A stretch of DNA of 20,183 bases from assembly GCA_037445775.1 (NCBI GenBank), contig JBBIJX010000030.1:1-20183 (forward strand). The letters run 5' to 3'. Made by a program: the position numbers and the translations under genes. This stretch comes from JBBUX01 sp037445775. Lineage in GTDB: Bacteria > Actinomycetota > Coriobacteriia > Anaerosomatales > PHET01. Below, one piece after another: positions 7,791 to 14,459 of the stretch. How positions within the stretch are numbered: the stretch's first letter is position 1; every line of letters begins with the position of its first letter. Below the pieces are notes generated by a model. It was not told the DNA's origin and made no database searches. It worked only from the letters and a program-made list of their open reading frames with translations.

Positions 7791-10301
7791 TCAGCCGGCC
7801 GCCACCGCGCCGCGGACGATGCTCTGCCACTCGTCAGCCCGCGCTGCGGCGCCTTCGCTCGACTCGGCCTCCGCCCAGACCGTCACAAGCGGGTCGTGCT
7901 CGTCCGGAAGCACGAGCGCCCATCCGTCCTCGTAGGTGACGCGCACACCCTCGGTCAGATCGGCCGACAAACTCACCGCCGCTTCCGTGACCGCACGCAT
8001 CACAGCGCCTTTGCGGTCCGACGGGCAGAATACACCGGTTTCGACCTTGTGGAACGGCGGCAGTCCAGCTACGACCTCGTCGAGGTCGCAGTCGAGCTTC
8101 CGCAACATGCCGGCAAGCATGCCCACGGTCAGCACGCCGTCAAACGCAGGGAAGAAGTCACCGAAGATGAAGCCGCCGCTCATGCTGCCCGCAAACGCAG
8201 CGCGACCGTCCACGACTGCCTCGGCGAGCGCACGGCGGACCCGTCCCGGCCTCATCACGGCGCGCCCGTGACGGAGCGCTATCCGATCGACGGCGGATGA
8301 AGCGGTGAGCGGCACGGCTATCGACCCGGCGATCCCCGCACGCGCTCGGCACCACACGTCGATGACCGCGTGCAGAGCGGTGTCGCCGTCCAGGATCGCG
8401 CCGCTAGGGGTCATGAGCGTCACCCGCTCAGCGCCCGTGTCGAAGCACACGCCGAAGTCCGCGCCGAACAGCTGCACTCCACGCCGGAGGTCTTCGAAAC
8501 TTCCGGACTCACGCTCGGCGCATCGGCTCGTCGCCTCGACGTCGACGACGGCGTTGAGGGCCACCAGATCAAGCTTCCATGAAGCGGCGACGAGCGGGAG
8601 CGTGAAGGACGCCGCCCCGAAGTGCATATCGGCGACGACCTTGCCCGGCGAGTCCTTGAGCCCCGCCTCTTCGAGCGCCTCGTCGAGCGCCGCCGTGTAG
8701 TACTCAAGGGGCCGCGGCGGATAGACTATCTCGCCCACCTCGTCGAGGAAGGCACGCCGGAACTCCTCGCGGAAGTAAAGCCGCTCGATCTTCTTCTGCT
8801 CCCACACAGGGATGTCTAGGCCGCCGCGGTCGAAGAAGCGTATCTCGAGCGCCTGAGGGTCCTCGGGGTCCGCTGCGATGTGCATGCCGCCCACGCACCG
8901 CGTCTTCTGCGTGGTGAAACGGCTGACGGCGGGCGAGGCGACGCGAAGGTCACGCACGTTGATGCCCGCGGCGTTGAGCCCCGCGATGATCGCGCGCTTG
9001 ATCATCCGGGCCGAGCGCGACGTGTCGCGTGTCACCACCACGTGACCCCCCTTCGGAAGCAGCGAGCCGTACGCTTCCGCGATCTTGAGGGCGAGGTCGA
9101 CCGTCACGTCGATGCCGACGAGCCCCCGGATGCCCGCGCCAACGAACAAGGAACGTGCGCCAGTCGACTCCCAGATGAGCGATGACGTCACCATCGCGGC
9201 GGGCTCGATCCGTTTGTAGGGGAAGACCTGCACGTCAGCGCCGACGTGGGCACCGTGCCCTACGAGTGACTCAGATCCCACGGTGACGCCGACGTTGATG
9301 ACGGCGCCGGCGCGCACGTCGACGCTCCTGCAGAGCACCGCCCCGGAGACGCTCGCCTGCTTGCCCACGAAGGTGTCGTCCCAGATCACAGAGTGATCGA
9401 CGCGCGCGTCCGCCCCGATCACGCAGTTGTCGCCGATGACCGTGTAGTCGCCGACGTGAGCGCCTGAGCGCACGGTGACGTTCTCGCCGATCACAACGCG
9501 CTCGCCAAACGTGGCATCGGGTGCGATGCGGGCGCTGTCCGCGACCCACAACCCCTCCCTGGCGTGCACGCCGGGCACATACACCATGGCGGCGCCATCG
9601 AGAATGTCCCGGTGCACGTCGAGGTAGCTCTCACGGCTGCCCACGTCACACCAGTAACCGTCCACAACGATGCCGTACAGCGCGTGGCCCTCGGTCATCA
9701 GCGCCGGGAAGAGCTCAGCCGAGAAGTCGTACGGCCGGTCGTCGGGGATCTTCTCGAGCACCCACGGCTCGATCACGTAGATACCGGTATTGATGTGATC
9801 GCTGAACACCTGCCCCCAGCTCGGCTTCTCCAAGAAGCGCTCGATACGCCCGTCCTCAGCGGTGATGACCACGCCGAAGTCGAGCGGATCAGCGACGGAC
9901 TTGAGCGCGATGGTGACGGCTCCGCCACGATCACGGTGAAACGCGATGACCTCGCTCAGATTGATGTCGGTGAGCGCGTCGCCGCTGATGATGAGGATCG
10001 GCTCGTCGCCCGTGAGCAGCTGCCGCGCATTCTTGACCGAGCCCGCCGTTCCGAGCGGAGTCTCTTCAACCGCATACTCGACCGACATGTCCCATTCTTC
10101 GCCCACACCGAAGTAGTCCTGTATGACGCGCGGCATGAAGGCGAGCGTGGCCACGACCTCGGTGATCCCGTGATGTTTGACGAGGCCAAGGATGTGCTCC
10201 ATGACCGGTTGGTTCATGATCGGGACCATCGGTTTGGGCAGCAGCGAAGTGAGCGGCCTAAGCCGGGTACCCTCGCCGCCCGCCATGATGACCGCCTTCA
10301 T
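7791..10301 (-). CDS. Sugar-1-phosphate nucleotidyltransferase / hexapeptide / pseudo-phosphomannomutase fusion
   Basis: 836 aa. Residues 1-235 are a nucleotidyltransferase: the GGEGTRLRPLT..LPKPM signature starts at residue 8, SGD (106-108) supplies the metal-binding Asp, and the EKP (158-160) and NTGIY (171-175) motifs follow. Residues 250-365 are left-handed beta-helix hexapeptide repeats (IGENV, VGDYTVIGDNCVIGADARV). From about 378 to the end is a phosphomannomutase fold with every catalytic loop altered: no Ser in the phosphoserine loop (AADPED at 476-481), metal loop D-T-G-A-E-R at 621-626 instead of DGDGDR, sugar loop GSMSGG (705-710), and LPDEHDP (798-804) in place of the RPSGTEP phosphate loop. 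The first half likely makes an NDP-sugar (GDP-mannose by family analogy); the second half is probably regulatory or structural. ATG at 10301 has GGAG 10 bases upstream; GTG at 10310 overlapping the pgsA stop is the alternative. Confidence 0.9.
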   Translation of the reverse strand: MKAVIMAGGEGTRLRPLTSLLPKPMVPIMNQPVMEHILGLVKHHGITEVVATLAFMPRVIQDYFGVGEEWDMSVEYAVEETPLGTAGSVKNARQLLTGDEPILIISGDALTDINLSEVIAFHRDRGGAVTIALKSVADPLDFGVVITAEDGRIERFLEKPSWGQVFSDHINTGIYVIEPWVLEKIPDDRPYDFSAELFPALMTEGHALYGIVVDGYWCDVGSRESYLDVHRDILDGAAMVYVPGVHAREGLWVADSARIAPDATFGERVVIGENVTVRSGAHVGDYTVIGDNCVIGADARVDHSVIWDDTFVGKQASVSGAVLCRSVDVRAGAVINVGVTVGSESLVGHGAHVGADVQVFPYKRIEPAAMVTSSLIWESTGARSLFVGAGIRGLVGIDVTVDLALKIAEAYGSLLPKGGHVVVTRDTSRSARMIKRAIIAGLNAAGINVRDLRVASPAVSRFTTQKTRCVGGMHIAADPEDPQALEIRFFDRGGLDIPVWEQKKIERLYFREEFRRAFLDEVGEIVYPPRPLEYYTAALDEALEEAGLKDSPGKVVADMHFGAASFTLPLVAASWKLDLVALNAVVDVEATSRCAERESGSFEDLRRGVQLFGADFGVCFDTGAERVTLMTPSGAILDGDTALHAVIDVWCRARAGIAGSIAVPLTASSAVDRIALRHGRAVMRPGRVRRALAEAVVDGRAAFAGSMSGGFIFGDFFPAFDGVLTVGMLAGMLRKLDCDLDEVVAGLPPFHKVETGVFCPSDRKGAVMRAVTEAAVSLSADLTEGVRVTYEDGWALVLPDEHDPLVTVWAEAESSEGAAARADEWQSIVRGAVAAG

Positions 10302-10306
10302 CGACG

Positions 10307-10984
10307 TCACGCTCCCCCTTTGAGCGGACGGTCCTGACGGTTAGCTTTCAGAAGCCGTCGCGCTTGAGCCGTGTAGAGCACCGCGGTGACCATCGAAAGC
10401 ACCACGCCTACGTAGACGAACCACATCCACACCGCGACCGGCGCGGATCCTAGGCCGGGCGGCCCCGGCGAGTCGATGAGGGCGATACCCGGCACCTGCG
10501 GCCAGTTCAGAATCAGACCCGAGAACCCAACAAGCAGGACGAAGGTCGTCGCCTTGCCCACGTATGCGACCGGGACGCGTCGCGCCTGCGCGCGGGCGAG
10601 CCGGCTCGCTCCCCACAGCAGGTAGACGTCGCGCGCCACCAACACGAGCACAATCCAGAGCGGCAGGCGCTCCTCGAGGTAGAGCCCCACGACGCCCGCG
10701 GCGATGAGCAGCCGGTCGACGAGCGGGTCGATGGCTTTGCCGATCTCGGTCACCGTACCGGTGCGCCGGGCGATTTGGCCGTCGAGCCAGTCGGTCGAAG
10801 CCGCGAGAGCGAACAACACGAAAGCGAGGAGGTCGCTCTTCCCGGAGATCAACACAGCGAAGAAGAACGGCACCAGGATGAGTCTGAGCACCGTGATGAT
10901 GTTCGCGAGTGTGTAGACGTCGTGACCGTGCTCGAAGGCCGGTTCGGCCTCGGCAGCGCGTTGCTTGGCGTGCGCTTCTACCAC
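10307..10984 (-). CDS. pgsA: CDP-alcohol phosphatidyltransferase (probable phosphatidylglycerophosphate synthase)
   Basis: 225 aa integral membrane enzyme. The CDP-alcohol phosphotransferase signature is complete: D65-x2-D68-G69-x2-A72-R73-x8-G82-x3-D86-x3-D90, the metal and CDP site. Hydrophobic helices lie at about 28-47, 51-64, 92-103, 107-126, 145-160 and 184-204. PgsA condenses CDP-diacylglycerol with glycerol-3-phosphate; the fold alone cannot rule out another alcohol acceptor such as inositol phosphate, but the TLANIITVLR N-terminus is PgsA-like. The start is a GTG at 10984 with GGAGG 8 bases upstream, overlapping the corA stop by 7 bases. It is followed at once by the nucleotidyltransferase fusion, so corA-pgsA-fusion look like one transcript. 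Confidence 0.85.
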   Translation of the reverse strand: MVEAHAKQRAAEAEPAFEHGHDVYTLANIITVLRLILVPFFFAVLISGKSDLLAFVLFALAASTDWLDGQIARRTGTVTEIGKAIDPLVDRLLIAAGVVGLYLEERLPLWIVLVLVARDVYLLWGASRLARAQARRVPVAYVGKATTFVLLVGFSGLILNWPQVPGIALIDSPGPPGLGSAPVAVWMWFVYVGVVLSMVTAVLYTAQARRLLKANRQDRPLKGGA

Positions 10985-11931
10985 CAGTGCTTCCTCCGGA
11001 AGTACGCGGACATGACAACCGCGATGGCGACCATCGCTCCGACGACGGCCCCGAAGGACCACAGCGCATCGACCGGCGGCCACATGCCTCGAACCACGTT
11101 CATCCCATATATCCCCGAGATGAGCGTCAGGGGCATGAATATCGTCGCCACCACCGTCAGCTGCTTCATGATCTCGTTCATGCGGTTGCTCTGGGACGAG
11201 AGATAGATGTCCATGACGCTCGCAGCCACCTCTCGATAGGTGTCGATGGAGTCCTGCACGCGCGCGAGGTGGTCCCCCACGTCAGCGAGGTAGCGATACG
11301 CCTCCTCGTCGACAAGTTGTCGCTCACGTGCGAGGGAGCGTATGACGTCACGCTCCGGCCCCACGATGCGATGCAGCTGGACGAGCTGTCGGCGCCGCGT
11401 GTAGAGCTCGGACAACCCGTGCCGTCCATCGTCGCCGATCATGCGGTCCTCGAGGGCTTCGAGCGCGTCGGCTATGTCGTCGACGATGGGCAGGGTGTCG
11501 TCGACAAGACGATCGATGATGGCGTGCAGGAGCCAGTCACCACCACGTCTGAACGCCGGCGCGCCCTCGGCGCTCACAAGATCGATGGCACCGCAGAGCT
11601 CGCGGTGAACCGTGACGAAGAAGTCCGGCCCCAAGAACAGATCAAGTTCCTCGGTGACAAGCTCCCCGTAGGGGGTCTCACGAGGCGTGACCCAGACGAT
11701 GAAGATCGACGAAGGGTAGACGTCGAGCTTTGGGCGCTGCGGGTAGTGGAGGCAGTCTTCCACCGCGAGCGGGTGCAACCCGAACGCGCGCGCGATTGTC
11801 GCGAGCGCTTCCTCATCGGGATCGAGCACATCGACCCACGTCCAGCCGCTGGCCCGCGCGACGTCGAGCGAGGCCGCGTCACCGACGTGCGCATCAGACC
11901 CTTCGAGCCACCGCACAGTGACCTTCGCCAC
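10978..11931 (-). CDS. corA: CorA-type magnesium/divalent metal channel
   Basis: 317 aa, normal CorA length. A long soluble N-terminal funnel with coiled helices is followed by two membrane helices at about 258-277 and 292-312. The YGMN motif (G276-M277-N278) ends the first helix, after FMPLTLISGI, and the tail is basic (FRRKHWW). The usual MPEL-type loop after GMN is replaced by GMWPPVD, so the periplasmic acidic residue differs. CorA pentamers let Mg2+ (or Co2+, Ni2+) enter. The chosen GTG at 11931 has AGGGGGG a few bases upstream; a longer frame to 12018 has no such site. A CACAAT (11966-11971, minus strand) preceded by TGG could be its -10 box. First gene of corA-pgsA-nucleotidyltransferase. 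Confidence 0.93.
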   Translation of the reverse strand: MAKVTVRWLEGSDAHVGDAASLDVARASGWTWVDVLDPDEEALATIARAFGLHPLAVEDCLHYPQRPKLDVYPSSIFIVWVTPRETPYGELVTEELDLFLGPDFFVTVHRELCGAIDLVSAEGAPAFRRGGDWLLHAIIDRLVDDTLPIVDDIADALEALEDRMIGDDGRHGLSELYTRRRQLVQLHRIVGPERDVIRSLARERQLVDEEAYRYLADVGDHLARVQDSIDTYREVAASVMDIYLSSQSNRMNEIMKQLTVVATIFMPLTLISGIYGMNVVRGMWPPVDALWSFGAVVGAMVAIAVVMSAYFRRKHWW

Positions 11932-12018
11932 AGTCCCCCCTGTCCATTGACCCTGCCCTAGCTGCATTGTGCCACGAGAGGCGGACGGTGGAGACGCGTC
12001 CGCAGCTGCCAAGCGCAC

Positions 12019-12216
12019 CTAGCCGAGCTGCCCCATAACCCCCTCTGCGCTGGCTTCCACTCGGTACCCCATTGCCCGGTAGCCCCGTAGCCGCTTCTCC
12101 CACACGCGCGCGAGCATGGGTACCAGGGGGTCGATGTAGTCGTAGATGATCACTTCGCTCTTCCCGTCGTGAAGACGGTGGAGTCTACCGGCGTATTGCT
12201 GCAACGTACCGCGGCC
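12019..12216 (-). pseudogene. C-terminal remnant of a superfamily 2 DEAD/DEAH-type helicase
   Basis: The minus-strand frame reads GTLQQYAGRLHRLHDGKS, then IYDYIDPLVPMLARVWEKRL and GYRAMGYRV, ending with a TAG at 12019. QYAGRLHR is helicase motif VI (Q-x-x-G-R-x-x-R); the following YDY, LARVWEKRLRGYRAMGY stretch is typical of the C-terminus of large DEAD/DEAH proteins of restriction or conflict systems. Upstream the frame hits two adjacent stops (12217-12222) and no earlier helicase motif follows, so all but the last about 65 residues are gone. No plausible start codon or ribosome site exists apart from a TTG at 12204. Family call is from memory of the motif, not a search. Confidence 0.7.
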
Positions 12217-12259
12217 TCATCAAGCGGTGTCGCTGATTCCCCTCTGACAGCAGGAGATT

Positions 12260-12418
12260 CTATTGCCTCAACCGCTTGAGTTCTTGTTCGTCGTCACTAC
12301 CCACGGATCTCCGGCCCTCGCTTGGATACTCCCGAAACCAGTCCTCGCGATCAATCTGCAGCAGCCCGTGCGCTCCGAGACCGCGCTTTAGCTCTCGTTG
12401 GGCCTGTTCGATCGTCAT
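12260..12418 (-). CDS. Small hypothetical protein (52 aa), possible element remnant
   Basis: An ATG at 12418 opens a 52-codon frame ending TAG at 12260. The product is charged and hydrophilic (begins MTIEQAQRELKRGLGAHGLL, ends DDEQELKRLRQ), helical in appearance, with no membrane segment or motif I know. There is no Shine-Dalgarno ahead of the ATG. It lies between two decayed genes, so it may be a true small cargo gene, a fragment of something larger, or chance. I do not recognise it. Confidence 0.3.
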   Translation of the reverse strand: MTIEQAQRELKRGLGAHGLLQIDREDWFREYPSEGRRSVGSDDEQELKRLRQ

Positions 12419-12421
12419 TGA

Positions 12422-12625
12422 CAGAGGAGGAGACCTACACGCTTAGCGGCCCGTGGCGCCGGCGCGTTGACGGCGTTCGAGGAGGGTTCGGACGCCCAGA
12501 AGCGAGAGGTCCTCTCAGAAGTACTTTGTTACCTCCGGGTTGAGGACAGTCACATAGCCTCCTACCAGTACAAACGCCCCTTCGACGTCCTCGAAATGGA
12601 CGCCAAAGGGGCGTTTCTGTGTGCA

Positions 12626-12637
<12 letters not shown>
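12422..12637 (+). pseudogene. C-terminal remnant of a serine recombinase (large resolvase/integrase type)
   Basis: An open plus-strand frame of 71 codons without a start codon, bounded by TGA at 12419 and TGA at 12635. From about 12467 it reads LTAFEEGSDAQKREVLSEVL, then the YKRPFDVLEMD tail at about 12567-12602. The order 'charged helix with KRE/KRxxL, short beta strands, Y/xKRPFxxL' is what closes many large serine recombinases after the coiled coil. Catalytic, recombinase and zinc-ribbon domains are absent. The frame ends inside the 3' end of tRNA-Pro, which transcribes the other way. Similarity is recalled, not searched; the alternative is a chance open frame. Confidence 0.5.
12572..12616 (-). 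terminator. Rho-independent terminator of tRNA-Pro
   Basis: AAACGCCCCTT (12572-12582) and AAGGGGCGTTT (12606-12616) are 11-base perfect inverted arms; CGTCC (12586-12590) and GGACG (12598-12602) extend the pairing inwards around a short loop. It starts 9 bases after the encoded CCA of the tRNA on the minus strand and ends in GTTTGT. The A/T ends of the stem give a U-run on either strand, so it could also act on plus-strand transcription. Confidence 0.7.
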
Positions 12638-12702
<65 letters not shown>

Positions 12703-12704
12703 AA

Positions 12705-12730
12705 ATCGCCGCTCAGTGCGGCAAGGCGAT
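12705..12730 (-). terminator. Weak hairpin between DUF190 gene and tRNA-Pro
   Basis: On the minus strand GCCGC-ACTGA-GCGGC (12722 to 12708) is followed by GATTT, and a competing longer stem ATCGCC/GGCGAT spans 12705-12730. It could end the coaBC-DUF190 transcript just before the tRNA, or be a processing site releasing the tRNA. The T-tract is short, so the call is tentative. Confidence 0.3.
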
Positions 12731-12733
12731 AGT

Positions 12734-13120
12734 CTACGACGCGCCCCCGCCACCATCAAGTGCAGGTTCGGCGTCACCGTCGGAAGGTCCGGCATAGGCG
12801 ACGACCTTCACGTCCTCCAGCGTGATCAGCCCACTCGGGATCATCGCCGACCATACCTCGGCGAGCGCCGCGATCCTGTAGGACTCGTCGATGACGGCGA
12901 CCATCACCGGGCAGTCCGTAGACATCCTCAACCCGTGCTTGGCAACATCGCGACTGGCCGCCCCGAAACCCTGCATTCCCCGGAGCGCCGTAGCACCTGC
13001 GCACCCCTGGGTGCGCGCCTGTTCGACCAAGGCCTGGTATAGCGGGCGATCCTCATAGACCTCGTCCTCACCAACGTAAGCGGCAAGGCGCTTCGCCTGT
13101 CCCTCGAGACTCCTGAACAT
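12734..13120 (-). CDS. DUF190 family (PII-like fold) protein
   Basis: 128 aa, of which about 10-105 match the DUF190 pattern: LAAYVGEDEVYEDRPLYQALVEQAR, GATALRGMQGFGA, then D-CPVMVAVIDESYRI and GLITLEDVKVVAY. DUF190 proteins share the ferredoxin-like fold of PII signalling proteins and often neighbour crcB fluoride-channel genes; no crcB is seen here. The last 20 residues (acidic and glycine-rich) are a disordered extension. The ATG at 13120 follows the coaBC stop by 3 bases with an AGGAGGG site 8 bases upstream lying across that stop, so it is in the coaBC operon. Ligand and partner are unknown; nucleotide or anion sensing is only a guess. Confidence 0.85.
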   Translation of the reverse strand: MFRSLEGQAKRLAAYVGEDEVYEDRPLYQALVEQARTQGCAGATALRGMQGFGAASRDVAKHGLRMSTDCPVMVAVIDESYRIAALAEVWSAMIPSGLITLEDVKVVAYAGPSDGDAEPALDGGGGAS

Positions 13121-13123
13121 CTC

Positions 13124-14350
13124 TCATCCCTCCTGGTCGGCGCGAAGGCGGCGCGGCGCCATCGGCGCGAGACGGTCCCAGAGCACGCGAGCAAGCGCCC
13201 GCTTCGACATCAGTGGCAACGCCTCCGCATCCCCGGAAGTCACGAGCCACACGCGATTGTCGTCACTCGCAAAGCCCACAGCGGAATCGCTCACGTCGTT
13301 CGCGACGACCAGGTCGAGCGACTTCGCTTCCAGCTTGCGGCGGGCCTCTGCCAGCGGGTCGCCCGTCTCGGCGGCGAAGCCCACGAGCAGTCTGCCATCC
13401 TTGCGCGTGCCGAGGCTGGCTAGGATGTCGACGGTCCGCTCGAGCACCACGACTTCGTCAGTGAGCCCTTTCTTCTGCTTGAACAGCGCGGGCGAGGCGG
13501 GGCGGAAGTCAGCGACCGCAGCCGTGGCCACCACGACGTCGGCCTTCACGTACGCGGCCTCAACGGAGTCTCCCATCTCCGCGGCGGTCGTCACGCGGAC
13601 CGTTGTCACGCCGAACGGGTCGGGCAGCGTCGTCGAACCACTCACGAGCGTCACGGTGGCACCGCGTCGCGCAGCCTCCTCGGCGATCGCGTAGCCGGTC
13701 TTGCCGCTCGACGCGTTCGAGATGAAGCGCACCGGATCGATGGGCTCGCGGGTGGGACCGGCCGTCACGAGCACCCTGACGCCTTCGAGGTCGCGCGACC
13801 GCCGCACCTCGCGAAGCACCGCCTCTGCGATCACGTCGACGGGCGCGAGTCTTCCCTCGCCCACTTCGCCGCAGGCGAGTTCCCCGCTCACGGGCTCGAT
13901 CACGACAGCGCCGCGCGCGCGAACGGTCTCGACGTTGGCCCGTGTGGCGTCGGCCCGCCACATGTGCACGTTCATCGCGGGCGCGATCACAAGCGGCGCC
14001 TCGGTGGCGAGCGCGACGGTCGTCAGCAAGTCGTCCGCGCGCCCCGTCGCGAGTTTCGCGAGCACGTTCGCGGTCGCCGGTACGATCACGAGGACGTCAG
14101 CCTCGTCAGAAAGCGATGTGTGGTGCACACGGGCTGCGGGCTCGTCCCACAGCGACGTCGCTACCGGCTCGCCAGTGAGCGCCCGAAATGTCGCTACGCC
14201 AACAAACCGCGTAGCGTTCGGCGTCATTACGACCTTGACGCGGCACCCTGATCGCTGCAGCGTGCGCACGAGTTCGCACGCCTTGTACGCGGCGATGCAG
14301 CCCGTGACGCCGACGACAACGGTAGGTGCGGATGTGGCTTGTGCGCTCAT
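13124..14350 (-). CDS. coaBC: Bifunctional phosphopantothenoylcysteine decarboxylase / phosphopantothenate-cysteine ligase
   Basis: 408 aa, the normal CoaBC length. The CoaC flavoprotein half (1-180) shows GVTGCIAAYKACELVR, catalytic His in VHHTSL (76-77), the PAMNVHMW motif (124-131) and the ACGEVGEGRL flap with Cys160. The CoaB half (about 187-400) shows TAGPTREPIDPVRFISN, SSGKTGYAIAEEAARRGA, AAVADFRP and KQKKG (291-295). Together they add cysteine to 4'-phosphopantothenate and decarboxylate it on the way to coenzyme A. The frame opens at 14443, but the ATG at 14350 fits family length. It has no Shine-Dalgarno and sits 8 bases after a good extended -10 box, so it may be leaderless. It is divergent from korA. 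Confidence 0.95.
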   Translation of the reverse strand: MSAQATSAPTVVVGVTGCIAAYKACELVRTLQRSGCRVKVVMTPNATRFVGVATFRALTGEPVATSLWDEPAARVHHTSLSDEADVLVIVPATANVLAKLATGRADDLLTTVALATEAPLVIAPAMNVHMWRADATRANVETVRARGAVVIEPVSGELACGEVGEGRLAPVDVIAEAVLREVRRSRDLEGVRVLVTAGPTREPIDPVRFISNASSGKTGYAIAEEAARRGATVTLVSGSTTLPDPFGVTTVRVTTAAEMGDSVEAAYVKADVVVATAAVADFRPASPALFKQKKGLTDEVVVLERTVDILASLGTRKDGRLLVGFAAETGDPLAEARRKLEAKSLDLVVANDVSDSAVGFASDDNRVWLVTSGDAEALPLMSKRALARVLWDRLAPMAPRRLRADQEG

Positions 14351-14358
14351 CAGCTGCA

Positions 14359-14367
14359 AGTATCGCA
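14359..14367 (-). promoter_or_regulatory. Extended -10 promoter element for coaBC
   Basis: On the minus strand TG-C-GATACT forms an extended -10 element in the 109-base divergent gap. Only 8 bases separate it from the chosen coaBC ATG, which lacks a ribosome-binding site; transcription would begin at or next to the start codon. The -35 region is poor, as is usual for extended -10 promoters. No equally convincing box is seen on the plus strand for korA. Confidence 0.4.
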
Positions 14368-14459
14368 CGCGAACGCGATGCTCGACGCGCTCGTCGGGAA
14401 CAAACGCATTCAGAGCGCTCACGCTAGGCGCCGCCGTCCGCAACGGAGGAACCCGTCAC

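Noticed and set aside
9564..10337. Plus-strand open frame opposite the nucleotidyltransferase
   Set aside because: Antisense to the conserved nucleotidyltransferase motifs; His/Arg-rich shadow composition.
10909..11961. Plus-strand open frame of about 350 codons opposite corA
   Set aside because: Shadow of corA, which has clear motifs and a ribosome site; the plus frame shows no motif and no Shine-Dalgarno.
12243..12256. Possible attachment-site repeat: CTGACAG near 12245 also present in the tRNA-Pro 3' region (12634-12640)
   Set aside because: Only 7 identical bases with a mismatch-rich extension; too short to claim as an att direct repeat.
12322..12543. Plus-strand 73-codon open frame
   Set aside because: Its translation is Arg/Gly/Pro-rich with no motif, and it overlaps in another frame the recombinase-like tail, which is the better explanation.
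13701..14459. Upstream extension of the korA frame over coaBC
   Set aside because: Antisense to coaBC; the Ser/Thr/Arg-rich translation is non-protein-like, and the ATG at 14460 has a ribosome site and starts the family homology.
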